A stretch of 64,000 nt of DNA, taken from NCBI GenBank assembly GCA_965215355.1, contig CBDCDJ010000007.1, positions 248,001 through 312,000 of the forward strand. The letters are read 5' to 3'. Position 1 is the first letter of the stretch. Every line of letters starts with the position of its first letter. Below the pieces are notes generated by a model. The model did no database searches. It saw only the letters and a list, made by a program, of their open reading frames with translations, and was not told the DNA's origin. Positions 52,979 through 62,438 of this stretch are shown here, in pieces. A program made the position numbers and the translations under genes. This DNA comes from CBDCDJ01 sp965215355 (GTDB lineage: Bacteria > Deinococcota > Deinococci > Deinococcales > Trueperaceae).

Positions 52979-54194
52979 AGGGCGGCGTCTCCAGCGGAGT
53001 GAGCCTTTGCAGCGCCGCTAAGTAGGTTGCGGCCAAGTGTCCACGGTCGAAACGGGTTTGGGCGAGCTGTTTGGCGTTGGCGGCGTAAGCGTGAAAAAGT
53101 GTTTCGTCGTCGCACAGGCGCGCCACGGCGTCGGCCATGGCGTCGGCGTCGCCGAGCGGGACGTTCAAGCCGCAGACTTCTTGCTCGAGCAGGTCCCAAA
53201 TCCAACCCTGGCTCGTCTGAATGACGGGCACGCCCGCCGCAAACGCGTCGAACAGTTTGTTGGGCGAGCCGGTGTGTAAGACGGGCACGTCCTTGACCGT
53301 GTAAAAGGCGGCTCGAGCGTTTTTCAGCCAGCCCACGACGCGCTCTTTAGGCATAAGCCCCAAAAAGTGCAGGTTGTGCAAGCCGTAGTGCTCGGCGCGC
53401 GCCTCGAGAGCGGTTTTCTCGTTGCCGCTGCCGATAAACAGCAGGGCGATGTCCTCGCGGCCCCGCGCCTGCAGCACGCGCGCCGCTTCGACGATTTGCG
53501 CGCAGTCGTCCATCAGGCCCAGAGTGCCGGTGTAGACGACGAGCTTTTTGTCTGCCAAGTGCGCGGGGCGCTCCAAAACGCTCGCGTCAACGCGGTCCAT
53601 AAGGTCGTTGTCCGAGGCGTTGGAAACGACGAGGACCTCCGTGCCCGGGCGGGTCTGCTCGACGTGCGCCGCCTGGCCCGGCGAGCAAGCGACGACGAGG
53701 TCGGCGGCGCGGTAGCACAGCTTTTCAAACCAGCGCGCCGCTCTTATCACCGCGGGGTTGGTCAACACGCCGAGCTGCACGGCCCCGTCCGGCCAGATAT
53801 CGCGAATCTCGAACACGAAACGTTTACGCCGCACGAGCTTGGCCGCCAAACCGCTCAGACCCACCGTGATGGGGCCGGACGAGGCGATGCACACGTCACA
53901 AGGCAGGCGCAAGGCGTAGAAAACCGAGACGAGCGCGTAGAGCAAAAAGGAGGCAACGCGCGCCGCAAAGCCGTGGTCGTTCGACAGTTTGACGTTGACG
54001 AGGATGACCTGGACGCCTTCGAAGTCGAACCGGGTGATGAAGCCGTCCGCTTTAAGGTCGGACTTGTCGTACAGACTCGTGACGACGGTGACCCGGTGCC
54101 CCGCCGCGACCCAGCGCCGGGTCATCTCGTAGACGCGGGTGCTCCAGCCGCCTTTGGGCGTGCCGAAGTACTGATAAAAATAGACGATGTTCAT
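52956..54194 (-). CDS. Glycosyltransferase family 4, WbuB-like
   Basis: 412 residues from the ATG at 54194, where the GT-B fold starts (MNIVYFYQYFGTPKGGWSTR) and which overlaps the preceding stop by ATGA; the frame is open much further up without meaning. C-terminal half: KKLVVYTGTLGLMDDCAQIV, LLFIGSGNEKTALEA, and a donor site around SPNKLFDAFAAGVPVI. Similar to fucosamine or L-sugar transferases in O-antigen loci. Confidence 0.92.
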   Translation of the reverse strand: MNIVYFYQYFGTPKGGWSTRVYEMTRRWVAAGHRVTVVTSLYDKSDLKADGFITRFDFEGVQVILVNVKLSNDHGFAARVASFLLYALVSVFYALRLPCDVCIASSGPITVGLSGLAAKLVRRKRFVFEIRDIWPDGAVQLGVLTNPAVIRAARWFEKLCYRAADLVVACSPGQAAHVEQTRPGTEVLVVSNASDNDLMDRVDASVLERPAHLADKKLVVYTGTLGLMDDCAQIVEAARVLQARGREDIALLFIGSGNEKTALEARAEHYGLHNLHFLGLMPKERVVGWLKNARAAFYTVKDVPVLHTGSPNKLFDAFAAGVPVIQTSQGWIWDLLEQEVCGLNVPLGDADAMADAVARLCDDETLFHAYAANAKQLAQTRFDRGHLAATYLAALQRLTPLETPPYVLGHGD

Positions 54195-55468
54195 GCCAGG
54201 GCCGTGACACCTTTCCGGTTCGGGTGTAAAGAGGGCTCGAGCAAGCCCTCGTAAAGGTCGACGAGACGGTCGTTGAGCGTCTCGATATTGTAGTCGGCCT
54301 CGATTTTGGCGCGCCCGGCGCGGCCCATCGCGGGCCAGCGTTCGACCTGGTCGACCAGGCAGACGAGGCGGTTGGTAAGGGCCGTCACGTCGTTCTCTGC
54401 GACGAGGTAGCCGGACACGCCGTCTTCGACGAGTTCCGGGATGCCGCTGTGAAAGGTGCTCAGCACGGGCAAACCGACCGCCATGCCCTCTTTGACCGTG
54501 TTGGGGATGCCCTCTTGGTCGCCGCTCGGCGCGGTGACGCTCGGCGCGACGAGCAGGTGGGCGGCTTGCAAGTGGCCCAAAACCTGGTCTTGCGACTGCC
54601 ACCCGTAAAGCCTGACGTGGTCACCTATACCCTGAGCGCGGATGAACGCCTCCAGCTCGACGCGCAGGGCGCCGTCGCCGACCACGTCGAACACGAGGTT
54701 GCGGCCGCTGCGGATGGCCTCGGCAACCGCTTGCGTCGCCATGAAAACGCCTTTTTTGGCCTCGAGCCGCCCGATGAAGAGCAGCCGGGTCGGCTCGTCC
54801 GGGGCGCGCGTCCGCGCCCTGAACGCAAAGCGGCTCAGGTCGATGCCGTCGCGCAGCACGGCGATTTTGTGGGGGTCGCAGCCCTCGGCGACGAGTTTGT
54901 CTTTGAAAAACTCGCTGATGGGCAAAAACAAGTCGCCTTTTTTGACGAGCTGGTCGTACAGGCCGGGCTGCGCTTGCAGCGAGCTGGTGATGTCCGCGCC
55001 GCGAATCGAGGTCACGAGTTTGCCGGTGATGACCCCTTGTTGCAGCAGCTCGAGGCCGACGAGCCCCTGACCGCCGAAGTGACAGTGGACGACGTCGTAG
55101 GGCTTTCGGCTGAGAGAAGACTGCTTGAGAAACGACAGGGTGGTGTAGAGCCGCTCCAAGTTGAGCGCGCGTTTGCCGTACTTTCTTACGTTAAAGGCGT
55201 CGAGCGTGGCGAGGTGCCAGGCGTAGGGCTGCAAAAGTTGCGCCCCCGCCTTGAGCGCGCGCATGGCGTGGTCCTCGGGCACTTTGAGGTAGCGGGAGCG
55301 CTCGAGCAAGTTGTAGCGCGCCACGTCGGGGTGGACGACGTTCAGGTCGCCCACCGCCATGTCGAAGATGTCGACCTCGTGGCCGCGGTCGATAAGGCCG
55401 GTGAGCTGGTTGAGAATAAAGGTCTCGGACAGCTTGGGAAACACCCCGATGAGGTGCGCGGTTCGCAT
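54191..55468 (-). CDS. Glycosyltransferase family 4, colanic acid type
   Basis: 425 residues from the ATG at 55468, one base before the next gene ends; the start gives MRTAHLIGVFPKLSETFILN, the WcaL/EpsF-like opening. Motifs: HCHFGGQGLVGLELL, RLLFIGRLEAKKGVFMATQA, DVVGDGALRVEL, and GDQEGIPNTVKEGMAVGLPVL (donor site). Confidence 0.93.
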   Translation of the reverse strand: MRTAHLIGVFPKLSETFILNQLTGLIDRGHEVDIFDMAVGDLNVVHPDVARYNLLERSRYLKVPEDHAMRALKAGAQLLQPYAWHLATLDAFNVRKYGKRALNLERLYTTLSFLKQSSLSRKPYDVVHCHFGGQGLVGLELLQQGVITGKLVTSIRGADITSSLQAQPGLYDQLVKKGDLFLPISEFFKDKLVAEGCDPHKIAVLRDGIDLSRFAFRARTRAPDEPTRLLFIGRLEAKKGVFMATQAVAEAIRSGRNLVFDVVGDGALRVELEAFIRAQGIGDHVRLYGWQSQDQVLGHLQAAHLLVAPSVTAPSGDQEGIPNTVKEGMAVGLPVLSTFHSGIPELVEDGVSGYLVAENDVTALTNRLVCLVDQVERWPAMGRAGRAKIEADYNIETLNDRLVDLYEGLLEPSLHPNRKGVTALA

Positions 55469-55469
55469 G

Positions 55470-56423
55470 TTAAGCCGCTTGACCCGTCGGCGGTCCTTTG
55501 ACGAGGCCGCGCACGTTGCCCTTGAGCCGCGCGAACTGCTGTTTTGAAAGGTACTTGACCGGCGAGTAGCTGTAGTCGAACAGCTTGTAGCTCCACCAGT
55601 AGGCTTGGGCGCGCTCGCGCCAAGACGGCAGCAGCGACGCGTAGCGGTAAAGGCGGGCACACAAGTAAGGCTGACCCGCCCTCAAGAGGCGCTCGGCGTC
55701 ACCGGGCAACTCTTCGCGCAAGACGTCGAGCAAGTAGAGCGAGTCCTCGGCCCAGTCGCGCACCGTGTTGACCGAAGAGCCTTTGTTGTTGCCGTGGACG
55801 CGAAAACTCGCCTTGGGCTCGAGCACGTCCGCGTGGCCGTAGCGCGCGGCGAGCCGGGCGATGGCGACGACGTCCTCGAACACGTTCGTCCGGGTGCGCA
55901 GGCCCCCGGCTTCTTTGAGCCGCTCGGTGTTGAAGAGCGTGCTGCAAAAGTAGATCGCCGTCTTTTTGTCGAACCAGTTCAAAAACAGCTCGGCGGTGGA
56001 AAGTCCTCCCATCCGGTTGGGCTTTTCGGTGAGTACCCGGCCGTCGGCGTCGACGACGCGCGTACCGCTGCGCAAAATCCCGAAACCGGTGTCGTTCCCG
56101 GCCGCGTCCAGGCAAGCCTCGACCATGTCGGGGTCCAAGACGTCGTCGTCGTGGAGGAGGAGAAAGTAGTCGCCTCGGGCTTGCTCCAGACAGAAGTTGA
56201 AGTTGGCGTTCGCGCCGATGTTCTGCGCTTGTTTGAAGTAACGGACGCGGGCGTCGGCGAAGCTTTCGACGTAGGCTTCGGTATGGTCGGTCGAGCCGTT
56301 GTCCGAAACGACGATTTCCAGGTTGGGGTAGGTCTGCTCGAGCGCGCTGCGCAGGGCGTTTTGCAAGTAGCCGTCGGCGCGGTTGTAGGTGGACAGTCCA
56401 ATCGTGACTAAAGGTCTTGCCAT
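55470..56423 (-). CDS. Glycosyltransferase family 2
   Basis: 317 residues from the ATG at 56423 with CGGAG just upstream. MARPLVTIGLSTYNRADGYL, EIVVSDNGSTDHTEAYV and LLLHDDDVLDPDMVEAC define the GT-A fold and metal site. The C-terminal 100 residues are helical and basic, possibly membrane-facing. Closely packed with genes on both sides (1-2 nt gaps). Confidence 0.92.
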   Translation of the reverse strand: MARPLVTIGLSTYNRADGYLQNALRSALEQTYPNLEIVVSDNGSTDHTEAYVESFADARVRYFKQAQNIGANANFNFCLEQARGDYFLLLHDDDVLDPDMVEACLDAAGNDTGFGILRSGTRVVDADGRVLTEKPNRMGGLSTAELFLNWFDKKTAIYFCSTLFNTERLKEAGGLRTRTNVFEDVVAIARLAARYGHADVLEPKASFRVHGNNKGSSVNTVRDWAEDSLYLLDVLREELPGDAERLLRAGQPYLCARLYRYASLLPSWRERAQAYWWSYKLFDYSYSPVKYLSKQQFARLKGNVRGLVKGPPTGQAA

Positions 56424-56424
56424 A

Positions 56425-57123
56425 TCACTCCGAAGCCAGGGTAGCATGAGAAGTCGTGTCGGGGGGGGCGGCGGTCACAGCTTGCCAGGTCTCGGTCGCG
56501 GCGTTCCAACGGCGGGTCACCCGGGCGGGCGACCCCACGGCTACGCTGTGGGCCGGGACGTCTTTGGTCACCACGCTGTTGGCCCCGACGATGGCGCACT
56601 CGCCGATGGTCACGCCCGGCAGCACGACGACGTTTTGCCCGAGCCAGCTGCCGCGCCCGATACGAATAGGCGCAATTCGAGAAATGCCCTGGTACTTGTA
56701 AGGAACGTCACCGCGTTCGAAGCCGTGCAGTCCGTCACACACGAACACGTTGGTCGCAAACATCACGTCGTCTTCGATAATGATGGATTCGTGGGCGATG
56801 ACCTGGAGCAGCCCCGTGGCGGTGACGCGGTCGCCGATGCGCAGTTCGGGTGCAAAGGTTTGCGAGACGTGTTCGCCCGTCGGGTGCTCGAGCCACGAAC
56901 CGGGCAGCTTGTCGAGCGCCCGCAGTACGCTGTTGGGTCCGAGCTTGACGTCGCTGCCGAGGTGGATGAGCTGGGGATTGCCAAGCTGGCGCGGCGTCTG
57001 CATCACCAGACCTGTGGCGGGCGTCGCGAACCGCGGCAGGGTCGCTTGCGCTATGGTGCCTTCGGCTTCTTGCAGCCAGGTGCCCAAGACGACGGCGAGT
57101 TTGCGCGTGATGCGTTTTATCAT
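56425..57123 (-). CDS. Left-handed beta-helix acyltransferase
   Basis: 232 residues. The C-terminal 130 residues show hexapeptide repeats (RIGDRVTATG, IIIEDDVMFATN, IRIGRGSWLGQNVVVLPG, VTIGECAIVGANSVVTKDVP) and end with SVAVGSPARVTRRW, as in WbbJ/NodL-type O-acetyltransferases. It probably acetylates a sugar in the repeat unit using acetyl-CoA. Confidence 0.92.
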   Translation of the reverse strand: MIKRITRKLAVVLGTWLQEAEGTIAQATLPRFATPATGLVMQTPRQLGNPQLIHLGSDVKLGPNSVLRALDKLPGSWLEHPTGEHVSQTFAPELRIGDRVTATGLLQVIAHESIIIEDDVMFATNVFVCDGLHGFERGDVPYKYQGISRIAPIRIGRGSWLGQNVVVLPGVTIGECAIVGANSVVTKDVPAHSVAVGSPARVTRRWNAATETWQAVTAAPPDTTSHATLASE

Positions 57124-57154
57124 CCTTCACCCTTCCTGAGGTTGTTCATGTCGT

Positions 57155-58017
57155 TCATAAGGCCAACACGTGATACCTCAAGCTGCCCAGCAGCCGTCCG
57201 TAGCGCCAACCGAACTGCCAGAGCCAGCGGTGGCGCGTCGCCTCACCGGCAAGCTGCGGCAGGGTTTGGGCGACCCTGAACCAGCCGGCCACACCGTTTT
57301 TCCAGGACAGGGGCGGCATCCCCTTGCTGCGATAGCGTTTGTAAAGAAGCACGTTGAACTCGCCGTAGCTTTTGGCCTGCCGGTAAATACTGCGCGCGTC
57401 GGTGCGGAAACGGATATAAATGAGCGCGTCGTGGGCGAAGTGCAGCTCGTGGCCGGCCAGTTGCAGCCGCCAACAATAGTCGGTGTCCTCTAGGGTAAAC
57501 ACCTCTTCGTCGAAGCCGCCGAGCTGTTCGTGGAGCGCGCGCCGCACGCTGAGGCCGCAGCCGCCCGCGTGGGGCAAAAAAGTCGGGTAGACGTAGCGCT
57601 GCAGGCCGCCGCTTTGTGAGTTTTTGCGCGAGCCGCGAACCGAAGCGTCGTTGAGGTAGTCGAAGTCGTGGCGGGGCGCGACGAAGGTGTGGGTCTCGAG
57701 CGCCGCGCCCAGAGCCGCCAACCAGCCGGGCGCGACCACGTCGTCGGCGTCTACGAAGGTGAGGTTCGCGCCGCGCGCCGCTTTCGCCCCTTCGTTGCGG
57801 GCGTAGGAGCGCCCGCGTCTGGCGGACGCGTCGACGACCACCAAGTTCGGCAGCCGTTCGCGGAAACGTTCGGCAACCGCGGCGGAGGCGTCGGTCGAGC
57901 CGTTGTCGGCGAGAACGACCTCCCAGGGTTCGTTCCAGACCTGCTCGCTCAGGGCTTGAAGTTGCTCGGCCAAGGTGTCGGCCGCGTTGTAGCAGGGATG
58001 ACGACGCTCAGTTTCAC
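57155..58017 (-). CDS. Glycosyltransferase family 2, frameshifted at the N-terminus
   Basis: The main frame (57155-57973, 272 codons) starts too late: it lacks the opening strand of GT2. Read from GTG at 58017, which overlaps the preceding deacetylase stop as GTGA, the protein begins VKLSVVIPA. One base is then missing near 57990-57991; adding a T would give PAYNAADTLAEQL, joining the main frame. Other motifs are intact: VVLADNGSTD, TFVDADDVVAPGW and FTLEDTDYCWRLQL. Either an assembly error or a recent mutation in a working gene. Confidence 0.85.
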
Positions 58018-58817
58018 CGCGTCCCGCCCAAACCCAGGGGGTCGACCTGCTCGAGCCAGGCCCGGTCAGAGGGTTGGAACCACAAAGAACGGTTTACCCG
58101 GCCGCGCTCCAGCAGTTCGGGGACGGTGACGAAGCGGTAGTCCTCGTGGCGGGCCAAAAACGCCTCGAGCGCGCTCAGCAGCTCGCCGCGAGCGTCCAGC
58201 CTGGCGTCGGTGATGCGGTAGAGGTTGTCGTGCAACAGAAAAATGCCGCCGGGCCTCAGCTGGTTCTCCAAGCGCTCGTTGAAAAACGCCGCGTCGTGCT
58301 CGAGCCAATCGAACGCGTGGTGGCTCCAGGCGACGACCCGGTAGCCGAGGCGCAGCGCGCTCAGCCGGGAAGCTCGGCTCTGGTGGCCGTAGGGCGGGCG
58401 GAACAGCCCGTTGTCGCCGCCGAAGGGGGCGAGCGCTTGCGCGCAGCGGCGCAGTTGCCCGAGCTGCTCTGCAGACGAGAGCAGCGGCACCGAGTAGTGG
58501 TCGAAGGTGTGGTTGGCGAGCGTGTGGCCCCCGGCCACGACGCGCTTAACCGTTTCGGGGTGCGCTGCGGCCGCCGCGCCGACCATGAAAAAGGTGCCTT
58601 TGGCCCCGTGGCGTTCCAGGACCTCGAGCAGCCGTGGGGTGTACTCCGGGTGCGGCCCGTCGTCGAAGGTGAGGGCCGCGACCCGTTCCGCGGTGGCGAC
58701 CGACTTGACCGAACCGAGAAACGGCTCGGCCAGGTTTTTAACTACTGTGCCCGGCAAGCGGCGAGCGTACCCCAGCCCTCGTGCGGCCAGAGGTTTGCTT
58801 GCCTGCGATGTACCCAT
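58014..58817 (-). CDS. Polysaccharide deacetylase (CE4/NodB)
   Basis: 267 residues. NodB motifs: ALTFDDGPHPEYT (catalytic base, metal Asp), HTLANHTFDHYS (metal His pair), LFRPPYGHQS and a final ILLHDN with the catalytic His. It removes N-acetyl or O-acetyl groups from glycans using a divalent metal. No evident signal peptide, so it may act inside or be non-classically placed. Confidence 0.92.
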   Translation of the reverse strand: MGTSQASKPLAARGLGYARRLPGTVVKNLAEPFLGSVKSVATAERVAALTFDDGPHPEYTPRLLEVLERHGAKGTFFMVGAAAAAHPETVKRVVAGGHTLANHTFDHYSVPLLSSAEQLGQLRRCAQALAPFGGDNGLFRPPYGHQSRASRLSALRLGYRVVAWSHHAFDWLEHDAAFFNERLENQLRPGGIFLLHDNLYRITDARLDARGELLSALEAFLARHEDYRFVTVPELLERGRVNRSLWFQPSDRAWLEQVDPLGLGGTR

Positions 58818-58825
58818 AACGCTCC

Positions 58826-60142
58826 TTAGGCGTGGACGCTCGTTTTCCCTTCTTTCAGTTTAAAGTGCGCGTCTTGCTCTTGCCGTAAGCGATGACTCAA
58901 CAAGCCTGTGGGAACTTCCACATCGTCGTAGCTCAGCGCCGCATCTTTTTTGATGTCGCGCTTCAAGCGGCAACCTTCGGAGAGGCCGATGGGGAGCAAG
59001 TTTTCTCGAGCCGTCACGTCGGCGCGCTCGCACTCGCCGTAGGTCATGTACTCGCCCAAACCGTCCAGGGTTTGCCCGGCTTTCAGGTCGGTCTTCGCTA
59101 AAGTGATGATGTCGACCTGCGGCGCGCCCAGCGGGGCCAGCACGGGGTCGTTGAAGAGGATAGCTCGAGCCATCGACAGCGGCGCTTCGAAGTGACACAG
59201 GTGGTAAGGCGTGTAAAAGCTGTAGAGCGGCCCCTCGCCGAGTTTGTAGAGGTTGAGGTAGTGCTGCTGTTTGGGGTCGTCGTGCGCGGCGTAAACGAAC
59301 ACGCCCGGCCCCGGCTTGGTGCCGACCACGTAGTCGACGACGCCGCCCAAGCGCTCCAGTTCGTCCACGTCGTAAAGCTTCGTCGCCTCGTCTACGTGGC
59401 CCGCGAACTCAAAGCCGTACATGCCCCGCTTGGCGACCGTCATGCCGGTCGCGTTGGCGACGATGGCCTGCTCGAAGGAAATCTTGGTGCCGTCGGCGAA
59501 CGAGGTGACCATGCTCGGGCTCTGCCCCCACTTTTCGGCGAAGGCTTTTTGGGTGGTCGGCGTGCGGTAGCGGTCTTGCAAACCCTTGATGTTGCCGCAG
59601 AGCAGCGGCGTCAGGCCGATGCTTTTGACAAACCTGTACAAGTTCATCTCGACGCCGGGCTGGTCGCCGTCGCTGCCGCTGTAGACGACGCCCGCCTTGT
59701 CGGCGTAGGTTTTCAGAATCGGGCCGACCGTGCCGTCGAGTTCGGCGTTCATGAGGATGAGATGTTTGCCGTGTTTGAAGGCTTCCAGGGCGATGTGCGC
59801 CCCATATTCGACCGCGCCGGTCACGTCGATGATGGCTTCGATGCCGTCGGTTCGGCAGAGCAGCAGCGGGTCTTCGGTGACGGCGGGTTTGTTCTGGCGG
59901 ACGGCATCCTCGAGCCCCGCCACTGTAGTAACCCGCACGACCTCGTCCGCGCCCGCGTCTTTGTAAGCACTCTCAGCCTTTTCGAGCGTGCGGTTGGCGA
60001 TGGCGACGAGTTCCATCCCCGGCACCGAGTTGAGGATTTGATTAGCTAAGCCCCTCGCCATAAAACCCGCGCCGACCATCGCCACGCGCAAGGGGTTTCC
60101 GGCCTCGGCCCGCTTTTTCAGGGCGGTATCGACGATGATCAC
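58826..60142 (-). CDS. NAD(P)-binding oxidoreductase with SAF domain
   Basis: 438 residues. The Rossmann site RVAMVGAGFMARGLANQ (19-35) resembles homoserine dehydrogenase-like proteins. Mid-region YSGSDGDQPGVEMNLYRFV is conserved in the subgroup. The C-terminal ~80 residues form an SAF domain (LAKTDLKAGQTLDGLGEYMT ... LSEGCRLKRDIKKDAALSYD). StrU-like members occur in sugar-nucleotide and aminoglycoside clusters; their substrate is not well defined. It overlaps the RmlC-like gene by 4 nt. Confidence 0.88.
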   Translation of the reverse strand: MIIVDTALKKRAEAGNPLRVAMVGAGFMARGLANQILNSVPGMELVAIANRTLEKAESAYKDAGADEVVRVTTVAGLEDAVRQNKPAVTEDPLLLCRTDGIEAIIDVTGAVEYGAHIALEAFKHGKHLILMNAELDGTVGPILKTYADKAGVVYSGSDGDQPGVEMNLYRFVKSIGLTPLLCGNIKGLQDRYRTPTTQKAFAEKWGQSPSMVTSFADGTKISFEQAIVANATGMTVAKRGMYGFEFAGHVDEATKLYDVDELERLGGVVDYVVGTKPGPGVFVYAAHDDPKQQHYLNLYKLGEGPLYSFYTPYHLCHFEAPLSMARAILFNDPVLAPLGAPQVDIITLAKTDLKAGQTLDGLGEYMTYGECERADVTARENLLPIGLSEGCRLKRDIKKDAALSYDDVEVPTGLLSHRLRQEQDAHFKLKEGKTSVHA

Positions 60143-60696
60143 GAGACCGCCTCAGCGTTTTTATTTGCGACTTCAAAAGGCTCCCAAGCGGCGTCTTTGT
60201 CGGAGATGACGGTGACCTCGAGCGGCCACTGAATCTCAAAAGCCGGGTCGTCGTAGCGCAGGCCGCGCTCAGCGCCGGGCGTGTAGAACTCGCTTACCTG
60301 GTACGTCACCTCGGCCCCGTCGGTCAGCGCCTGGTAGCCGTGGGCGAACAGTTCGGGGACGTACAGTGCTTTGCGGTTGTCCTCGCTGAGTTCGATGCCG
60401 AAACTCTGCATATATGTGGGCGAGTCCGGGCGCAGGTCGATGATGGCGTCGTAAATCGCGCCGCGGGTGCAGCGCACGAGCTTCGTCTCGGCGGCGGGCG
60501 GCAACTGGTAGTGCATCCCGCGCATCGTGCCCGCCTTGTGGTTGTAGGACAGGTTGCACTGGGCGACGCGCGGTTTGAGGCCGTGCGCCTGAAATTCGTC
60601 CATGCAAAAACTGCGCGCGAAAAAGCCGCGCTCGTCGCCGCGCTGCTCGAGTTCGATCACGAACGCGCCTTTGAGGGGGGTTTCTTTGAATATCAT
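60139..60696 (-). CDS. RmlC-like dTDP-sugar 3,5-epimerase
   Basis: 185 residues, the RmlC length. RGDERGFFARSFCMDEF, NLSYNHKAGTMRGMHYQLPP (catalytic His), RCTRGAIYDAIIDLRPDSPTY, and PELFAHGYQALTDGAEVTY match the cupin-fold epimerase. rmlABD are not in the window, so it may act on another NDP-4-keto sugar in this cluster. Confidence 0.93.
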   Translation of the reverse strand: MIFKETPLKGAFVIELEQRGDERGFFARSFCMDEFQAHGLKPRVAQCNLSYNHKAGTMRGMHYQLPPAAETKLVRCTRGAIYDAIIDLRPDSPTYMQSFGIELSEDNRKALYVPELFAHGYQALTDGAEVTYQVSEFYTPGAERGLRYDDPAFEIQWPLEVTVISDKDAAWEPFEVANKNAEAVS

Positions 60697-62429
60697 GGGG
60701 TCTCCTTCTTGTCACTCCTGCGCCACATCAGCCCTAAGAGCAGGACGACGGGCAGCATCAGCGCGGCCCCGCCCGCGGCCCCGACGGCCAGCGCCTTAGG
60801 ATTGCGCCCGGCGAAGCCGAGCAGCCGCGTCGCAAAACTTGTTTGCGCCGGGATATCGACATCCAGAACGTGGTAAAGCTCGTCGCGAACCGCGGCGGCC
60901 TCCTCCGCGCTGAGGCCCAGGTCGGGCATCTGCGTCGCGGGGTTGTCGAACTTCGGGTTTTGCAAGTAGTGCTCGAACCATTCATAAGTGCGCTCCCGCC
61001 CGGTGGCGGCGAGCACCGCGTGGCGCGCGTCGCGCCACGCGGGGTAGGGTTCCAGCTCGAGCGCGTCGACCTCGGCTATCTGCTCGGCGTAGCCGCTCGA
61101 GTTGAGGCGTTCGTTGAGCCGCCAGTTGAGGGCGAACTTGTCGAGCGCCGGGCCGATGCCGCCGCCCCGACCCTGAATCGCGTGACAGCCGACGCAGCCG
61201 TAGTCGTTGAGCAAGCCCAGGTGGGAGGCGGAGACGAGGCTGCTGCGCTGCGCCACCGTCACGCCGTGCGCGGCGGTGGGATTATAGCGGAACTTGAGGA
61301 TGAAGCCCTGGCCTTCGGCGTCCGGGACGCTCGGCACCGCGTAAAGGGCGTCGGGGCCGACCGCGAAGCCGGTCACGCGCTGCTCGCCCGCGCCTACGTA
61401 CTCGAGCAGGTAGTAAGGCATTCCCTCGACCTCGCCCGTAGCGAGACTGTAGTCGAACGAAATGATCCCCGTGCTCGTCCCGTCGCCCTCCCCGCCGTAA
61501 GCGCCGAAGGCGAAGTGGTTCTCGAGGTCGTCGTTCACAAAGGGCGCGTCCTCGCCGATAAAGTCGAGTTGGACGGGCGAGACGGTCGGTGTGAAGACGA
61601 GGTCCGCGCCGGCGGCGATGCTCTGGTCGGAGCCGTTCCAGTTGTGGTTCTCGCCCGGCCGCGCCCGGTAAAAACGGTCTACGTCCACGCCGTTTTCGGC
61701 CACATAGAGGTCGTCCCCGACGAACACAATGCCGAACGGGTTGCGAAACCCGTAGGCCCAAAAGTAGTCCGTCATCGCCGCGTCGCCGGTTGCCTGACAG
61801 GGCTTGCCGCCAAAGTCGAAACAGAGCATCTTGCCGAGCGGCACCTCCATGTTGGCGGCGTTGGCGGCGTTGCCCCCGTCGCCTACCCCCACGTAAAGCG
61901 CGCCGTCACGCGTTTGGCAGTTGCCGATTTGGTGGGCCGGGGCGGTCTGGTAGTCGGTGAAAAAGTCGGTGAATTCGACAACTTCGCTCGGTTCCAGGGC
62001 GAACATTCCCGGCTTCGTGGTGAAGCGGGCGACGTTGTTGTGCAGGACGCCGCCCTCGTCGGGGTAGGTAAAGGTGACGAACACGTAACCGTTCTCGGGC
62101 TCCAGACAGACCCCCGCCGCCCCCGACTGGCTGGCCCCGTACAGGTCGGGCGTTTGCTTCTCGAGCGTGGGCACCTTGGCGAACGCATGTACGGTGCGGT
62201 CGTTGGTCACCACCTTGACCTCGCCCTGCAACTCGGTCACGAAGTAAAGAGGGTCGTCCGGAGCGTCACCCGGGTCAGGCACGAAAGCGACGGATGTGGG
62301 CAAGTAAAAACCCACGCTGTCGACTTCCAGGCTGTAACCCGGCCGGAGTGCCCAATTGCTCAGGTCTTCCGCCGCTGCGAAGCTCAGGACGGTCAGGCAA
62401 ACGAGACCTAGAACGGTTTTTGGCGACAC
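60693..62429 (-). CDS. PQQ-type sugar dehydrogenase fused to cytochrome c
   Basis: 578 residues. Signal peptide (VLGLVCLTVLSFAAA), then a six-bladed propeller of the glucose/sorbosone dehydrogenase type (residues ~25-400; motifs TSVAFVPDPG, PAHQIGNCQTRDGALYVGVGDGG, YGFRNPFGIVF, PGENHNWNG). A cytochrome c domain follows with CVGCHAIQ near 430 and a distal Met in TQMPDLGL. A final membrane helix (AALMLPVVLLLGLMW) anchors it outside. An electron-transferring sugar oxidase in a polysaccharide operon is unusual. Confidence 0.85.
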   Translation of the reverse strand: MSPKTVLGLVCLTVLSFAAAEDLSNWALRPGYSLEVDSVGFYLPTSVAFVPDPGDAPDDPLYFVTELQGEVKVVTNDRTVHAFAKVPTLEKQTPDLYGASQSGAAGVCLEPENGYVFVTFTYPDEGGVLHNNVARFTTKPGMFALEPSEVVEFTDFFTDYQTAPAHQIGNCQTRDGALYVGVGDGGNAANAANMEVPLGKMLCFDFGGKPCQATGDAAMTDYFWAYGFRNPFGIVFVGDDLYVAENGVDVDRFYRARPGENHNWNGSDQSIAAGADLVFTPTVSPVQLDFIGEDAPFVNDDLENHFAFGAYGGEGDGTSTGIISFDYSLATGEVEGMPYYLLEYVGAGEQRVTGFAVGPDALYAVPSVPDAEGQGFILKFRYNPTAAHGVTVAQRSSLVSASHLGLLNDYGCVGCHAIQGRGGGIGPALDKFALNWRLNERLNSSGYAEQIAEVDALELEPYPAWRDARHAVLAATGRERTYEWFEHYLQNPKFDNPATQMPDLGLSAEEAAAVRDELYHVLDVDIPAQTSFATRLLGFAGRNPKALAVGAAGGAALMLPVVLLLGLMWRRSDKKETP

Positions 62430-62438
62430 GGCTGCCCG

